DNA of 64,000 nt from Chromohalobacter beijerinckii (GCF_023061185.1 NZ_JAKGAK010000015.1:22951-86950); one strand, 5' to 3'; positions 30,900 to 40,203 are shown, counted from the first letter of the stretch. Translations and numbers: made by a program. The notes: generated from the sequence alone by a model not told the origin.

Positions 30900-31373
30900 A
30901 TGTCGCACGTTACGCCGCACTACCTGCAGCGCCTGCCGAACCTGCCACTATCGGACGCCGCCTGGGAAGAGATCGACCCGACCGATTTCGTCGAGATTCC
31001 CCTGTTGGGCGTGGTCGCCGCCGGTCTGCCCATGGAGGCCTGCCTCGACGATGAGGCGATTCATGTACCGTCGCGCATGGTGCGACGCAATACCTACGCC
31101 TTGCGCGTGCGCGGCGACTCGATGATCGACAGCCACATTTTCGATGGCGACATCATTATCATCGAGCGCTTCGAGTCCGCCGAAAACGGCGAAACCGCCG
31201 TGGTACAAATCAACAATCAGGAAGTCACGCTCAAGCGGCTTTACATCGAGAAGTCCGGTGTGCGCCTACAACCCGCCAACGATGACATGCCGCCCATCTA
31301 TCTCAAGAACGACGATGTACAAGTACTGGGGCTGGTGATGGGCGTGATGCGTCACGCGCCCACGAGTCACTGA
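30900..31373 (+). CDS. LexA-like S24 peptidase lacking a DNA-binding domain
   Basis: 157-residue protein with the whole LexA/UmuD autoprotease fold but no helix-turn-helix. The catalytic Ser74 lies in RVRGDSMID and Lys112 in NNQEVTLKRLY, 38 apart (37 in LexA). An Ala41-Gly42 bond in LLGVVAAGLP sits where LexA self-cleaves. Only about 35 residues precede it, without a recognisable DNA-binding motif. ATG 30900 has a strong GAGGGAGAGGG site. It might act like UmuD, but no umuC is nearby; alternatively it could compete with, or form mixed dimers with, LexA. The stop overlaps yigZ (TGATG). Confidence 0.82.
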   Translation: MSHVTPHYLQRLPNLPLSDAAWEEIDPTDFVEIPLLGVVAAGLPMEACLDDEAIHVPSRMVRRNTYALRVRGDSMIDSHIFDGDIIIIERFESAENGETAVVQINNQEVTLKRLYIEKSGVRLQPANDDMPPIYLKNDDVQVLGLVMGVMRHAPTSH

Positions 31374-31996
31374 TGCGTTACGCAATTCCCGATCTCGCAT
31401 CCGGTGAGCATCGCTACCATGAGATCGAAATCGAGAAGAGCCGCTTCATTACCTGGACGGCTTTTATCCCCGATATCGCCAGTTTCGACACGTTACTGGC
31501 GCAAGCGCGGGCCGCTCATCCCCACGCTAGCCATCACTGCACGGCCTATATTGCCGGTGCTCCCGGTGAGCAGAACGCCATCGGCTTTTCCGACGACGGT
31601 GAGCCCGGCGGCACCGCGGGGAGGCCCATGTATCAGGCGCTAGAAGGCTCGGGACTGGGGCAGGTCGGCTGCGTGGTGATTCGTTACTTCGGCGGCACCA
31701 AGCTGGGCACCGGCGGCCTGGTCCGCGCCTATACACAGGCGGTCATCCAGGCACTCGAGGACCTACCACGACGCCCTTTCATTGAGCGCCGAACGCTGCG
31801 GATACGCATCGATTTCGCCGGTGAAGCCATTGCCCGCGAGTGGCTCGCCACACAGGATGCGATCATCGAAAACGCCGATTACGAAGCCGACGGCGTGACA
31901 CTCGACATCGCCTGGCCCCGCGAACGCGCAAGCGACCTGAGCGAGCTGACCTCGCGCCTCAAAGGGCGGCTCACCCAGCTCGACGTTTCATTGTAG
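31373..31996 (+). CDS. yigZ: YigZ/IMPACT family protein
   Basis: Cytoplasmic protein of 207 residues of the YigZ (UPF0029) family, related to eukaryotic IMPACT. Signatures: IEKSRFITWTAFIP near residue 20, HASHHCTAYIAG, NAIGFSDDGEPGGTAGRPMYQALEGSG (62-88) and VIRYFGGTKLGTGGLVRAYTQAV (101-123). A smaller C-terminal domain follows. The molecular role in bacteria is not settled. Its start overlaps the LexA-like gene by one base, so the two are coupled. Confidence 0.92.
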   Translation: MRYAIPDLASGEHRYHEIEIEKSRFITWTAFIPDIASFDTLLAQARAAHPHASHHCTAYIAGAPGEQNAIGFSDDGEPGGTAGRPMYQALEGSGLGQVGCVVIRYFGGTKLGTGGLVRAYTQAVIQALEDLPRRPFIERRTLRIRIDFAGEAIAREWLATQDAIIENADYEADGVTLDIAWPRERASDLSELTSRLKGRLTQLDVSL

Positions 31997-32122
31997 GCAG
32001 CGAAATCTCACCCTCACCGCTCTCGCGGCAACTGGCGTTTTTCTTATCGTCCGGGGGTAATGACATAATACCCTGCCCGGTTCAGGGGATTTTGTAATGA
32101 CACCAAGGGTGATGGCGCAGAC

Positions 32123-33145
32123 ATGACGCAAGTGGCCAGCGGGCGCATCGGCCTGGCACCGATGGAAGGCGTGATCGACGTGGTCACGCGAGATTTGTTG
32201 AGCGCCGACGGGGCGCTCGACTGGACGGTGACCGAATTCGTGCGCGTGGTCGACGCACGTCTGCCGGCGCGTGTGTTCCTGCGTCACTGCCCCGAGCTCG
32301 AACACGCCACTTGCGCGACCTCGAACGGTACGCCGGTTCATCTACAGCTACTGGGTTCCGACCCCGATGCCCTAGCCGCAAACGCGGTGCACGCCCAGGC
32401 ACTCGGCGCCCGTCAAGTCGATCTCAACTTCGGCTGCCCGGCCAAGACCGTCAATCGCCATGACGGCGGCGCCTCGCTGCTGCGCGACCCTGAGCGCGTC
32501 TACCGCGTCGTGCGTGCCGTACATGAGGCGCTGACGCCCCTGGGGATCGATGTCACCGCCAAGGTGCGCTTGGGCTTCGACGACAAGCAACTGGCACTCG
32601 CCTGCGCCGAGGCCGCCGAAGCCGGAGGCGCGGCACACCTGGTGGTGCATGCCCGCACCCGCCGCGAAGGGTATCGACCACCGGCGCATTGGGAATGGAT
32701 CGGACGGATTCGCGCCCGACTCTCAATTCCGGTGATCGCCAACGGCGATATCTGGACACTGGAAGACTATTGGAAGGCCCGTACGCTATCGGGCTGCACG
32801 GATGTGATGCTGGGACGCGGCATGCTTGCCGACCCTTGGCTTGCGCGGCGCATCAAGCATTGGCAGCGTACCGGCGAGCACTTGCCGGAGACACCCTGGG
32901 CGGCGCGTGCCGAGGTGCTGGCGGCCTATGCCCAGCGTATGCGCATGCACCTGCCGGAAAAGATCGTCGTCTCGTTGCTCAAGCAGTGGCTCAATCAGAT
33001 GCGTGGACGTGACGATGAAGCTGCCAGGCGCTTCACCGCCCTGCGACGCCGTACCGAGTTGCAGGCGTTTCTTGACGGTCTAACACCCGTCATGCAGGAC
33101 GACATCTCTGCCCGCCAAGAGGTCGCTATCGGGATGAACGGCTGA
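32123..33145 (+). CDS. dusC: tRNA-dihydrouridine(16) synthase DusC
   Basis: FMN-dependent reductase that converts U16 of tRNA to dihydrouridine, 340 residues. TIM-barrel signatures: RIGLAPMEGVIDVVTRDLL at the N-terminus (FMN binding), VDLNFGCPAKTVNRHDGGASLL with the catalytic Cys (about residues 92-113), VTAKVRLGFDD, LVVHARTRREGY, IPVIANGDIWT and DVMLGRGMLADPWL. The LGFDD and RREGYRPPAHWEWI features match the DusC subgroup better than DusA or DusB. Confidence 0.92.
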   Translation: MTQVASGRIGLAPMEGVIDVVTRDLLSADGALDWTVTEFVRVVDARLPARVFLRHCPELEHATCATSNGTPVHLQLLGSDPDALAANAVHAQALGARQVDLNFGCPAKTVNRHDGGASLLRDPERVYRVVRAVHEALTPLGIDVTAKVRLGFDDKQLALACAEAAEAGGAAHLVVHARTRREGYRPPAHWEWIGRIRARLSIPVIANGDIWTLEDYWKARTLSGCTDVMLGRGMLADPWLARRIKHWQRTGEHLPETPWAARAEVLAAYAQRMRMHLPEKIVVSLLKQWLNQMRGRDDEAARRFTALRRRTELQAFLDGLTPVMQDDISARQEVAIGMNG

Positions 33146-33223
33146 ACCTCGAGTTATCAAACGCTGTTCACAATGATAACGAAGCGTTAGAATCCAAGGT
33201 TCATCCACCCTACTTTCACGTCC

Positions 33224-33934
33224 ATGAAAATCACCCGCATCGCTTGCTACAACATACTGGGGTTGGCCTTGCTCCTCAGTTGGTGGCTGCCTCATTTCCC
33301 CTTCTGGTCGACCCTCGATGACGACATTTTCTGGTTCTTCAATCAGACGCTGTCGATCACCGATCATCCGCTTTGGACGACACTGGTCGCCGTGCTCAAC
33401 AACCGTGATTTCGATATCGCCAGCTTCCTGGCCCTGGCCGCCGTTTTCGCATGGGCCATGCGCCTGGACACACGTCCCGAACGCCTGAAACGCTGGAGCG
33501 CCATCGGCGTGAGCATGCTAGTCACTGCTGGATTATTAAGCTTACTGGTCAATAAACTGGTGACCTACGGACACCCCAGTCCGACCCTGACGCACAGCGG
33601 AATCCATCTGTTGTCGCAGGAGGTGAGCTTCGCCACTAAGGATCGCTCAGGCAACAGCTTTCCCGGCGATCATGGCCTGATGCTGATGACCTTTACAGCG
33701 TTCATGTGGCATTTCGCGGGACGTCGCGTCGGCCTCGTCAGCGCCGTATTGGCTGTCGCCTTGAGCGCGCCACGCATCATCGGCGGCGGCCACTGGTTCA
33801 GCGATGTTTACATGGGGGCACTTGCCATTGCCCTGCTGTTCCTGCCTTGGGTGTTGTGTACCTCATTGGCCAACCGCATGGTCGCCTGGTGTCAGCGCGG
33901 CCTCGAACGTCTTTCTTCACGCCTTGACCACTGA
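33224..33934 (+). CDS. lpxT: Lipid A 1-diphosphate synthase (Kdo2-lipid A phosphotransferase) LpxT
   Basis: PAP2-superfamily inner-membrane enzyme of 236 residues that moves a phosphate from undecaprenyl diphosphate to lipid A. ILGLALLLSWWLP, DDDIFWFFNQTLS, TKDRSGNSFPGDHGLMLMTF and APRIIGGGHWFSDVYMG correspond closely to E. coli LpxT. The second and third PAP2 motifs appear as FPGDHG and R-x5-H-x3-D, with catalytic histidines present. Five to six hydrophobic helices. The last 18 bases overlap the 3' end of the convergent diguanylate cyclase gene. Confidence 0.85.
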   Translation: MKITRIACYNILGLALLLSWWLPHFPFWSTLDDDIFWFFNQTLSITDHPLWTTLVAVLNNRDFDIASFLALAAVFAWAMRLDTRPERLKRWSAIGVSMLVTAGLLSLLVNKLVTYGHPSPTLTHSGIHLLSQEVSFATKDRSGNSFPGDHGLMLMTFTAFMWHFAGRRVGLVSAVLAVALSAPRIIGGGHWFSDVYMGALAIALLFLPWVLCTSLANRMVAWCQRGLERLSSRLDH

Positions 33935-35137
33935 ATCGTCATGCCGCCGAGGCGATTCGAACGGGCACGCCTCGGCGCCTTCGACGACACACCGGGTCGG
34001 CATGGGGGGCAATGTATCGAATGCCTCCCAGGACATGACGCGATCGCGCCCTGCGCCTTTGGCGGCATACAACCGTCGATCGGCCAAGGCGATTATGGCG
34101 CTTAGCGTCGCCGCCTCGTCTTGGGTGGCGAGGCCTTGACTGACGGTCATTCCGAGCGACTTGTCGGGTAGCACCAGCGGCTGGTCGCGCACGAAGCTCG
34201 CGACACGCTCGGCAACCGTCATGGCGGCGACACGCGACGTTCCCGGGAGCAACAGCATGAATTCCTCGCCGCCGTAACGCCCTAACATATCGCCGTCGCG
34301 CAAACCCTGGCGCAGGCACTTCACGAGGTGGCAGAGCGCCGCATCGCCCGTGGCATGCCCATGTAGATCATTGAACCGCTTGAAATGATCGACATCCAGT
34401 AACACGATCGCAAAGGGTCGCTTGGCGCGCTGCCAACGTTCAGCAATGGCGATGATCGCACGACGATTGAGAGCGCCGGTCAGCATGTCGTGCAACGCTT
34501 CACGGCGATACGCACGTTCAAGCCGCTCGGTGACACCTTCCAGCCCCATCAGTACACCGCCGAATAGCACCCCCGTCAGCACCAGGTTGACCCACAACAG
34601 CCACGTCGCCACCGTCGGTGATAGCTCAACCGAGGGTGCCCCCTGGTGCATGCTCATCAACAACACGCCGACCACGCCCAGCAGCAACAGCGACAACACG
34701 ATCTTATAACTACGCGGGATCGCGCTGATGTGCAGCACTAGCAATGCCAAACCCACGTAGAACTCAAAGCCGACGCCGGCTCCGTAGAGGCGAATCGACT
34801 CGCCAATCAGCAGCAGCATCATGCCCCACAACAAGGTCGCGCCCCAGGCCATGTAGCCTCGATGATGCAACCCGCGCGCACCGAGCGTCATCAAGACACT
34901 GAATAGGACGATCAATATCGGGCCGGGACGTCCTAGCCACACAAACAGCGGTAGCATCAAGCCGGCATAGGCCACCAACGCCATGGCGTAAAGGTGGGCG
35001 AAGGTATCGAAATAACGACGATATTCCGGCGGCAGGGGGCAATATGGAGGCAACGATGTACCTCGGCTTCCCCAGAGGCGGTAGGCGCGTAGCGGCATGA
35101 TGAACGAATCCCTTTTTATTGCGTTAGGCCACGTCAT
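33917..35137 (-). CDS. Membrane diguanylate cyclase (GGDEF), copy 1
   Basis: Predicted c-di-GMP synthase of 406 residues. The N-terminal half holds about six hydrophobic helices (residues 45-230); the C-terminal GGDEF domain has LTGALNRRA, LDVDHFKRFNDLHGHATGDAAL and the active-site GRYGGEEF. An inhibitory I-site RxxD (RDGD) sits five residues before GGEEF. ATG 35137 is chosen for the GGGGGAGG ribosome site eight bases upstream; ATG 35098 is an alternative. The membrane part shares a GFEFY motif with the next gene upstream, so they look like diverged tandem duplicates. Confidence 0.88.
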   Translation of the reverse strand: MTWPNAIKRDSFIMPLRAYRLWGSRGTSLPPYCPLPPEYRRYFDTFAHLYAMALVAYAGLMLPLFVWLGRPGPILIVLFSVLMTLGARGLHHRGYMAWGATLLWGMMLLLIGESIRLYGAGVGFEFYVGLALLVLHISAIPRSYKIVLSLLLLGVVGVLLMSMHQGAPSVELSPTVATWLLWVNLVLTGVLFGGVLMGLEGVTERLERAYRREALHDMLTGALNRRAIIAIAERWQRAKRPFAIVLLDVDHFKRFNDLHGHATGDAALCHLVKCLRQGLRDGDMLGRYGGEEFMLLLPGTSRVAAMTVAERVASFVRDQPLVLPDKSLGMTVSQGLATQDEAATLSAIIALADRRLYAAKGAGRDRVMSWEAFDTLPPMPTRCVVEGAEACPFESPRRHDDSVVKA

Positions 35138-35339
35138 ACGACGGGCCTCCCCCTGCATCGATTCCCTAGCAAGGTTAGCCATATTCGGCGTATCAAAAGG
35201 ACGATTCGTGTATGAATTTAGCCGCTTTGCAGCATGAAATTCGTCAAACGCCAAATAAGCAAAATGCCATGTTGTCGCTTCGTTGCGCTAGGGTGTCCGT
35301 ATTAGATAAAACGCTATCCACAAGGCGTTCCGAGACATG

Positions 35340-36437
35340 TCACAACACCGCCGCCGGCCCGATGATTTCCAGGTCACTCATGACCAACTGATCGCGCCCG
35401 GCGGACTTGGCGCGATACAGGCGGCGATCGGCCATGTCGATGAGCGCTTGCAATGAAGTGGCTTCCTGGGCCGTGGCCATGCCCATGGAGAACGTCACCG
35501 GGAGAGTCAACGCTTCCATCCGACACGGCTGCTCCACCAGGCATCGACGTATGCGCGATGCGACCGACAGCACCTCGTCCCGCGTGCTGTCGGGGAATAT
35601 CATTAGAAACTCCTCGCCGCCTACGCGCCCGAGCCGGTCGTCTTCACGCAAGGCGGCCCGTAATATATACGCTAGGTGACGCAAGACTTCGTCGCCTGCG
35701 GTGTGGCCATGGGTATCATTGACTTGCTTGAAGTGGTCGGCATCGAGCAGCAATAGCGTGAAATCCCGCCCCTGCTGCCAGAGCATGCTGGCCTCGTGAA
35801 AGATAGCGCGCCGGTTGAGCACCGTGGTGAGGTAATCATGGGTGGCGTCACGCCGGAAATGGTGTTCGCAGCGTTCGGTGATCACGTGCAGCCGCCACAG
35901 GATCAGGCTCAGAATCAGGAAGACCATGACCAGATTGGTCAGGCGGATGTCCTCGCGAAACTCCTTGGCTTCCAGCATCCAGGGGGTGGAATGCGGGGCC
36001 ATCAGCAAGGTCGCCAGCGCCACGCTGCCGACCGTGGCACTCATCACGATCTTGTAACGCGCCGCCATGTCGCTGATCAACATCTCGCAAAGCAGCAGGA
36101 AAAAGTAATATTCGAAGCCGGCATCGGGGCCGATCAGCCACACACTCGACGTGATCAAAAGCAGGGTGGCGGTCAGCTTGACGGTCATCGCCCAATGCAG
36201 CTGCAAACGTCGGTGCAACATCAATGCTGCGGTATTGGTCGCCACGCAGGCGAGATTCAAGACGATCAGCAGCGAAGTCTGTAAACCGATCAGCACACAT
36301 GCAAACAGCAGATGCCCCAGGCTTGCGAGCACAAACGTCTGTGCTATCACCTCATAGCTTCGTCGTTGCTCCAGTGGCAGTGCCCCTGGAGCACTGCACG
36401 ACCAATCCCAGAGCCGCTGCAAGGCCCTTGAAGTCAT
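35340..36437 (-). CDS. Membrane diguanylate cyclase (GGDEF), copy 2
   Basis: Predicted c-di-GMP synthase of 365 residues, same architecture as the neighbour: about six hydrophobic helices (residues 28-185, with GFEYYFFLLLCEMLISD), a short helical linker, then a GGDEF domain (LTTVLNRRAIFHEA, LDADHFKQVNDTHGHTAGDEVL, GRVGGEEFLMIFPDS). The I-site RxxD (REDD) is present five residues before GGEEF. No EAL domain in either copy. The two genes are 202 bp apart (from ATG 35137), enough for separate promoters. Confidence 0.88.
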   Translation of the reverse strand: MTSRALQRLWDWSCSAPGALPLEQRRSYEVIAQTFVLASLGHLLFACVLIGLQTSLLIVLNLACVATNTAALMLHRRLQLHWAMTVKLTATLLLITSSVWLIGPDAGFEYYFFLLLCEMLISDMAARYKIVMSATVGSVALATLLMAPHSTPWMLEAKEFREDIRLTNLVMVFLILSLILWRLHVITERCEHHFRRDATHDYLTTVLNRRAIFHEASMLWQQGRDFTLLLLDADHFKQVNDTHGHTAGDEVLRHLAYILRAALREDDRLGRVGGEEFLMIFPDSTRDEVLSVASRIRRCLVEQPCRMEALTLPVTFSMGMATAQEATSLQALIDMADRRLYRAKSAGRDQLVMSDLEIIGPAAVL

Positions 36438-36769
36438 CTTGGATATCCCTTTGTACCCGCGTACCGTTGCGTGATTCGCAACGTAGCATCTTCGCCTCCG
36501 CCCCCTTTTCGTTGGACCTCAGGGCAAGGATCGTTATTTGACGCCACCGGATGACGGCCTTATCCGCCAGTATCGGTGCCAATATCTGCAAGGATCCGCT
36601 TCCAGCGACATTTGCTAAGAAAGCTTAGTTAATGCGCACCAAAGTGTTAGTAAAACGTAAATAAATGTTACTAAGTATCGTGACTGGTGAGCGACGCGCG
36701 AACATGCGAAGGTTCACACGCCTTGCCCGGCTAGATGCCGGTTTCATACGACTAAAGGATGCCGAGCCT
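36438..36769. other. Gene-free stretch between divergent cyclase and DoxX genes
   Basis: 332 bp without a convincing protein gene. The right half is AT-rich and holds an inverted repeat TTAGTAA (36647-36653) / TTACTAA (36668-36674) and a short CTAAG/CTTAG hairpin at 36615-36628; either could be an operator for one of the two divergent genes. Confidence 0.45.
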
Positions 36770-37174
36770 ATGCAACGACTGCTGCATCATGATGACCTGG
36801 GAAAACTGATTCTGCGCCTGGCCGTGGGTGGGCTGATTCTGTTGCACGGCATCGACAAGCTCTTGTCACCTGCCAGCATCACTGACATCGGCAATATGCT
36901 CGACGCCATGGGCGTCCCGGTCTTTCTCGCGTATGGGGTACTCATCGGGGAGATCGTCGCGCCGTTGATGGCCATCTTGGGCTGGCAGGCACGCATCGGC
37001 GGCCTGTTGATGGCCGGCGACATGCTGGTGGCGTTTATCCTCGTCCACCACGACGAGTTGCTGACGCTCAATGCGCAAGGCGGCTGGACGCTAGAGTTGC
37101 AGGGCATGTTCCTGTGCGGTGCCCTGGCGATCATGTTCATGGGCAGCGGGCGCTTGGCGATGCACCCTGACTAA
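36770..37174 (+). CDS. DoxX-family membrane protein
   Basis: Inner-membrane protein of 134 residues with four hydrophobic helices: ILRLAVGGLILLHGIDKL, VFLAYGVLIGEIVAPLMAILG, IGGLLMAGDMLVAFILVH and FLCGALAIMFMG. The LRLAVGGLILLHG and GEIVAPLMAI stretches are typical of DoxX/YphA-type proteins, whose functions are mostly unknown. ATG 36770 follows AAAGGAT at acceptable spacing; earlier in-frame codons lack a ribosome site. Convergent with the UDG-family gene. Confidence 0.85.
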   Translation: MQRLLHHDDLGKLILRLAVGGLILLHGIDKLLSPASITDIGNMLDAMGVPVFLAYGVLIGEIVAPLMAILGWQARIGGLLMAGDMLVAFILVHHDELLTLNAQGGWTLELQGMFLCGALAIMFMGSGRLAMHPD

Positions 37175-37204
37175 TCCGGCGCCTTATACCACTCCTCACA
37201 CTAC

Positions 37205-37894
37205 TCAGTGGGCGCACTCCAGAGCAGCGAGGCGTGCCTCCAACAATGCCGGAAAGCGCTTGAACCAGGTTTGATTGAGAGGTGAGGGATGCGGCAGCGG
37301 CGCCAGCTGGAACTCGGCACTACGCCCGTCAGGGAGTGACAGCATGGTGGTATGCAGCGCCTCAAAGCGGTCCTCGCGCGCCCAGAACGCCTCCAGTTCA
37401 CGCTTGATCTCGCGCGACTGGCCGATGGCGAACCACAAGAACGCCTCGCGCCCCAGAGTAATCAAAGTGCGACCCTGCCAGTGCGCGATCAACAGCTCCG
37501 CCATCAAGGGCTGAAAGCGCTTCTTGACCGCCATCGACCACGCTTTATTGCCGGTCGGCTTGTAGGGCACGGTATTGGCCCAGAAATAACGCCGCCCCAC
37601 GGCGAGTGACGCTTCGAAATTGGGCAGTGCCTCCCCGTGCAGATGTTCATATAGCCCGGCCCGCACCTTCTGACCGCCGCTACCCACGAAGGGCGCACCA
37701 TGCGCGACCTCCTGACGGCCGGGGTCGCGGCCGAAAAAGCCCACCGGCGCATTGCGGGGGCCCAAGCCGATGATCGGTTCCAATGGGTCACGCCGGTTGG
37801 CGAGGTAGACATCGCGATCGATGCCGTCGAGCTTGTCGGCTTCACGGCGAAATGCATCGCGCAGCGCCGGCGTGAGGGTCACGTCTTGTGACAT
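37205..37894 (-). CDS. Uracil-DNA glycosylase superfamily protein
   Basis: Single-domain protein of 229 residues with the UDG fold motifs: PVGFFGRDPGRQEVAHGAPFVGSGGQKV (motif 1 region, residues 50-77), NTVPYKPTGNKAWS (uracil-pocket region, N near 108) and PLPHPSPLN near 208 (leucine-loop motif HPSPxN). Which base it removes cannot be read; motif 1 departs from classical Ung and family 4. ATG 37894 is preferred because GGA lies nine bases before it, whereas ATG 37903 has no spacing to its AAAGG. Confidence 0.75.
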   Translation of the reverse strand: MSQDVTLTPALRDAFRREADKLDGIDRDVYLANRRDPLEPIIGLGPRNAPVGFFGRDPGRQEVAHGAPFVGSGGQKVRAGLYEHLHGEALPNFEASLAVGRRYFWANTVPYKPTGNKAWSMAVKKRFQPLMAELLIAHWQGRTLITLGREAFLWFAIGQSREIKRELEAFWAREDRFEALHTTMLSLPDGRSAEFQLAPLPHPSPLNQTWFKRFPALLEARLAALECAH

Positions 37895-37987
37895 GCTTGG
37901 CATCCTTTCCAGCTCAAAGGGTTCGTTCAGCCTCCAACGATAGTCGCGCCCCGTTCATCGCGAGAATGGGGCGCGGCATTTGGTGAC

Positions 37988-38428
37988 TTACCAGCTGCCG
38001 GTATTTTCCATCGACGACCACGGTTCCTGAGCGGGCAACGCATCGCCCTTTTGCAACAATTCCACGGAGATGCCGTCCGGCGAACGAACGAAGGCCATGT
38101 GGCCGTCGCGCGGCGGGCGATTGATGGTCACGCCGTTATCCATTAAATATTGGCAAAGTGCGTAGATGTCGTCGACACGATATGCCAAGTGGCCGAAGTT
38201 GCGACCGCCGGTATAAGTCTCCGGATCCCAGTTGTAGGTGAGCTCGACCTCCGGGGCCTTTTCCTCGTGCGAACGCTGCTCGTCTTCCGGCGCGGCGAGG
38301 AACACCAGAGTGAAGCGGCCTTTTTCGTTCTCCTTGCGCCGCACTTCCTTGAGGCCCAGCAGGTCACAGTAGAAACGCAGCGAGGCGTCGAGATCGGCGA
38401 CACGGACCATCGTATGCAGGTACTGCAT
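37988..38428 (-). CDS. gloA: Lactoylglutathione lyase (glyoxalase I)
   Basis: Isomerises the methylglyoxal-glutathione adduct to lactoylglutathione, 146 residues. All four metal ligands of the bacterial Ni/Co-type enzyme are seen: His5 (YLHTMVRV), Glu62 (EVELTYNW), His80 (NFGHLAYRV) and Glu123 (ISVELLQ). The length is just above the E. coli 135, owing to a short C-terminal tail. Single gene, divergent from tag. Confidence 0.95.
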   Translation of the reverse strand: MQYLHTMVRVADLDASLRFYCDLLGLKEVRRKENEKGRFTLVFLAAPEDEQRSHEEKAPEVELTYNWDPETYTGGRNFGHLAYRVDDIYALCQYLMDNGVTINRPPRDGHMAFVRSPDGISVELLQKGDALPAQEPWSSMENTGSW

Positions 38429-38542
38429 GGTAAGCTCCTCATGATGTTATGCAGGCTAAATGTCTATGGTAAACCAGCCCACCGGTCACAGCGAATTCAT
38501 CCCCGGCGTGGCGATTCGTCAACACTTCGCGAGGCACTCCCC

Positions 38543-39082
38543 ATGAGCACGTATTGCGACCATGCCCCCGGCCATCCCTTTCATGGTCCTTACCATGATC
38601 ACGAGTATGGGTTTCCCGTGCGCGACGACGACCGACTCTTCGAGCGCCTGATCCTTGAGATCAACCAAGCCGGCCTTTCCTGGCTGACCGTGCTCAAGAA
38701 GCGCGAGGCGTTCTCGGCAGCCTTCGATGACTTCGTCGTGGCACGCGTCGCCGCTTACGACGATACGCAAAGGGCGCGCCTGCTCGCGGATGCAGGTATC
38801 ATCCGTAATCGGCGCAAGGTCGACGCCGCGATTCACAATGCCAACGTCGTGCTCGCCTTGCAGGAGTCTCACGGTAGCTTCGCCGTCTGGCTCGATGCGC
38901 ATCATCCACGCCCGCTGGACGAGTGGGTGCGATTGTTCAAACGCACTTTCCGTTTCACCGGCCCCGAAATCGTCAACGAATTTCTGATGAGTACCGGCTA
39001 TCTACCGGGGGCCCATCGCGAAGACTGCCCGGCCCAGCACCAGGTACGCGCACAACGGCCACCGTGGCTCAACACCGAATGA
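38543..39082 (+). CDS. tag: DNA-3-methyladenine glycosylase I
   Basis: Removes 3-methyladenine from alkylated DNA, 179 residues. The zinc snap of Tag is complete: Cys5, His18 (YHDHEYG), His158 and Cys162 (HREDC). Glu39 in LEINQAGLSWLTVLKKRE corresponds to the active-site Glu38 of E. coli Tag. ATG 38543 follows GAGG; upstream in-frame codons run over the gloA gene and are spurious. Followed by a membrane-hydrolase gene 43 bp later. Confidence 0.95.
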   Translation: MSTYCDHAPGHPFHGPYHDHEYGFPVRDDDRLFERLILEINQAGLSWLTVLKKREAFSAAFDDFVVARVAAYDDTQRARLLADAGIIRNRRKVDAAIHNANVVLALQESHGSFAVWLDAHHPRPLDEWVRLFKRTFRFTGPEIVNEFLMSTGYLPGAHREDCPAQHQVRAQRPPWLNTE

Positions 39083-39125
39083 ATGATCATCGGAAACACG
39101 CCGCCGCAAGGGGAGATCACAGCGC

Positions 39126-40199
39126 ATGGATTCACTGACGCAGGCCTGCCTCGGCGCCGCCATCGGCGGTACCGTGCTGGGCCGCCGTCTAGGCCGAAAG
39201 GCCGTCATCGCCGGCGCCGTGCTCGGCACATTGCCCGATCTCGACGTAGTCATCGACTATGGCGACGCCGTGGCCGATTACACCTATCACCGAGGGTTCA
39301 GTCACTCCCTGTGGGTACTCGGCGCCCTCGCCGTCCTACTGACCGGGCTGGCTCGAGCAGGCGAACGTTGGCGTCAGGTCTCGCCTCCCATCGGCACATG
39401 GCGCTGGGGCCTACTGTTTGGCGGCTGCCTGCTGACACATCCAATGCTAGATGCCTTCACCACCTATGGCACCCAGCTCTGGTGGCCGATGACGACGCCA
39501 CCGGTGAGTTGGCACAGTATTTTCATCATCGACCCGCTGTTTACGCTGCCACTGCTGGTGGGCGTGGTCGCCGCCCTGATCAAGGGCTACTCACCGCGCC
39601 TGCTGGGCTGGGGGCTGACGCTCGCTTGTTTTTATCTGACGTTCGCCGTCGCCGCGCAGAACACAGTGAACGCGCGCATCGGCCCGAGCCTGGCCAGTCA
39701 AGGGCTCGAGAACGCCCCGCGCCTGGTCCAGCCAACGCCTTTCAACACCCTGCTCTGGCGCATCACAGTCGTCCAGGACGACGCCTACTACGAAGGCGTC
39801 GTGAGTCTCTTCGATGGCCACACGCCGATGGCGCTGACCCAGCTGCCACGTGGCGGCGAATGGCAGGATGCCGCTTTGGAAACGGCGGCCGGGCAGCGTC
39901 TTGCGTGGTTCGCCGGTCCTTTTCTGCGCTATCGCACCGAGAAACACCACGGTTCGACCCGACTGATCGCCACCGACCTGCGTCTGGGCACGCCCGGCTA
40001 TCACATGTTCAACTTCACGCTGGCCGAGCGCCGCGGCGATGATTGGCACCCCATCGACAGCGAACGTATCGCAGGCGCGCGTCCCGACAGAACAGCCTTC
40101 GCCGCACTTTTTCAACGCCTGATCGCTCCGCAAGCCAGCGCCTGCCTGCCGCTGGATGACCGTCAGGCGCGGTGCCTCACGCCGGGGGCCTCGCTCTAG
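39126..40199 (+). CDS. YdjM-like membrane-bound metal-dependent hydrolase
   Basis: Membrane protein of 357 residues. The first half has the family motif MDSLTQACLGAAIGGTVLGRRLG, then LGTLPDLDVVIDY and YTYHRGFSHSLWVL (His/Asp ligands) and LLTHPMLDAFTTYGTQLWWP, which match DUF457/YdjM metal-dependent hydrolases; about four to five helices. The second half (about 200-357) is a soluble extension with WRITVVQDDAYYEGVVSLFD. The substrate is unknown. A strong terminator follows. Confidence 0.82.
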   Translation: MDSLTQACLGAAIGGTVLGRRLGRKAVIAGAVLGTLPDLDVVIDYGDAVADYTYHRGFSHSLWVLGALAVLLTGLARAGERWRQVSPPIGTWRWGLLFGGCLLTHPMLDAFTTYGTQLWWPMTTPPVSWHSIFIIDPLFTLPLLVGVVAALIKGYSPRLLGWGLTLACFYLTFAVAAQNTVNARIGPSLASQGLENAPRLVQPTPFNTLLWRITVVQDDAYYEGVVSLFDGHTPMALTQLPRGGEWQDAALETAAGQRLAWFAGPFLRYRTEKHHGSTRLIATDLRLGTPGYHMFNFTLAERRGDDWHPIDSERIAGARPDRTAFAALFQRLIAPQASACLPLDDRQARCLTPGASL

Positions 40200-40203
40200 T
40201 ACG

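Noticed and set aside
35314..35322. Single DnaA-box-like sequence CTATCCACA between the two cyclase genes
   Set aside because: One isolated near-match is expected by chance.
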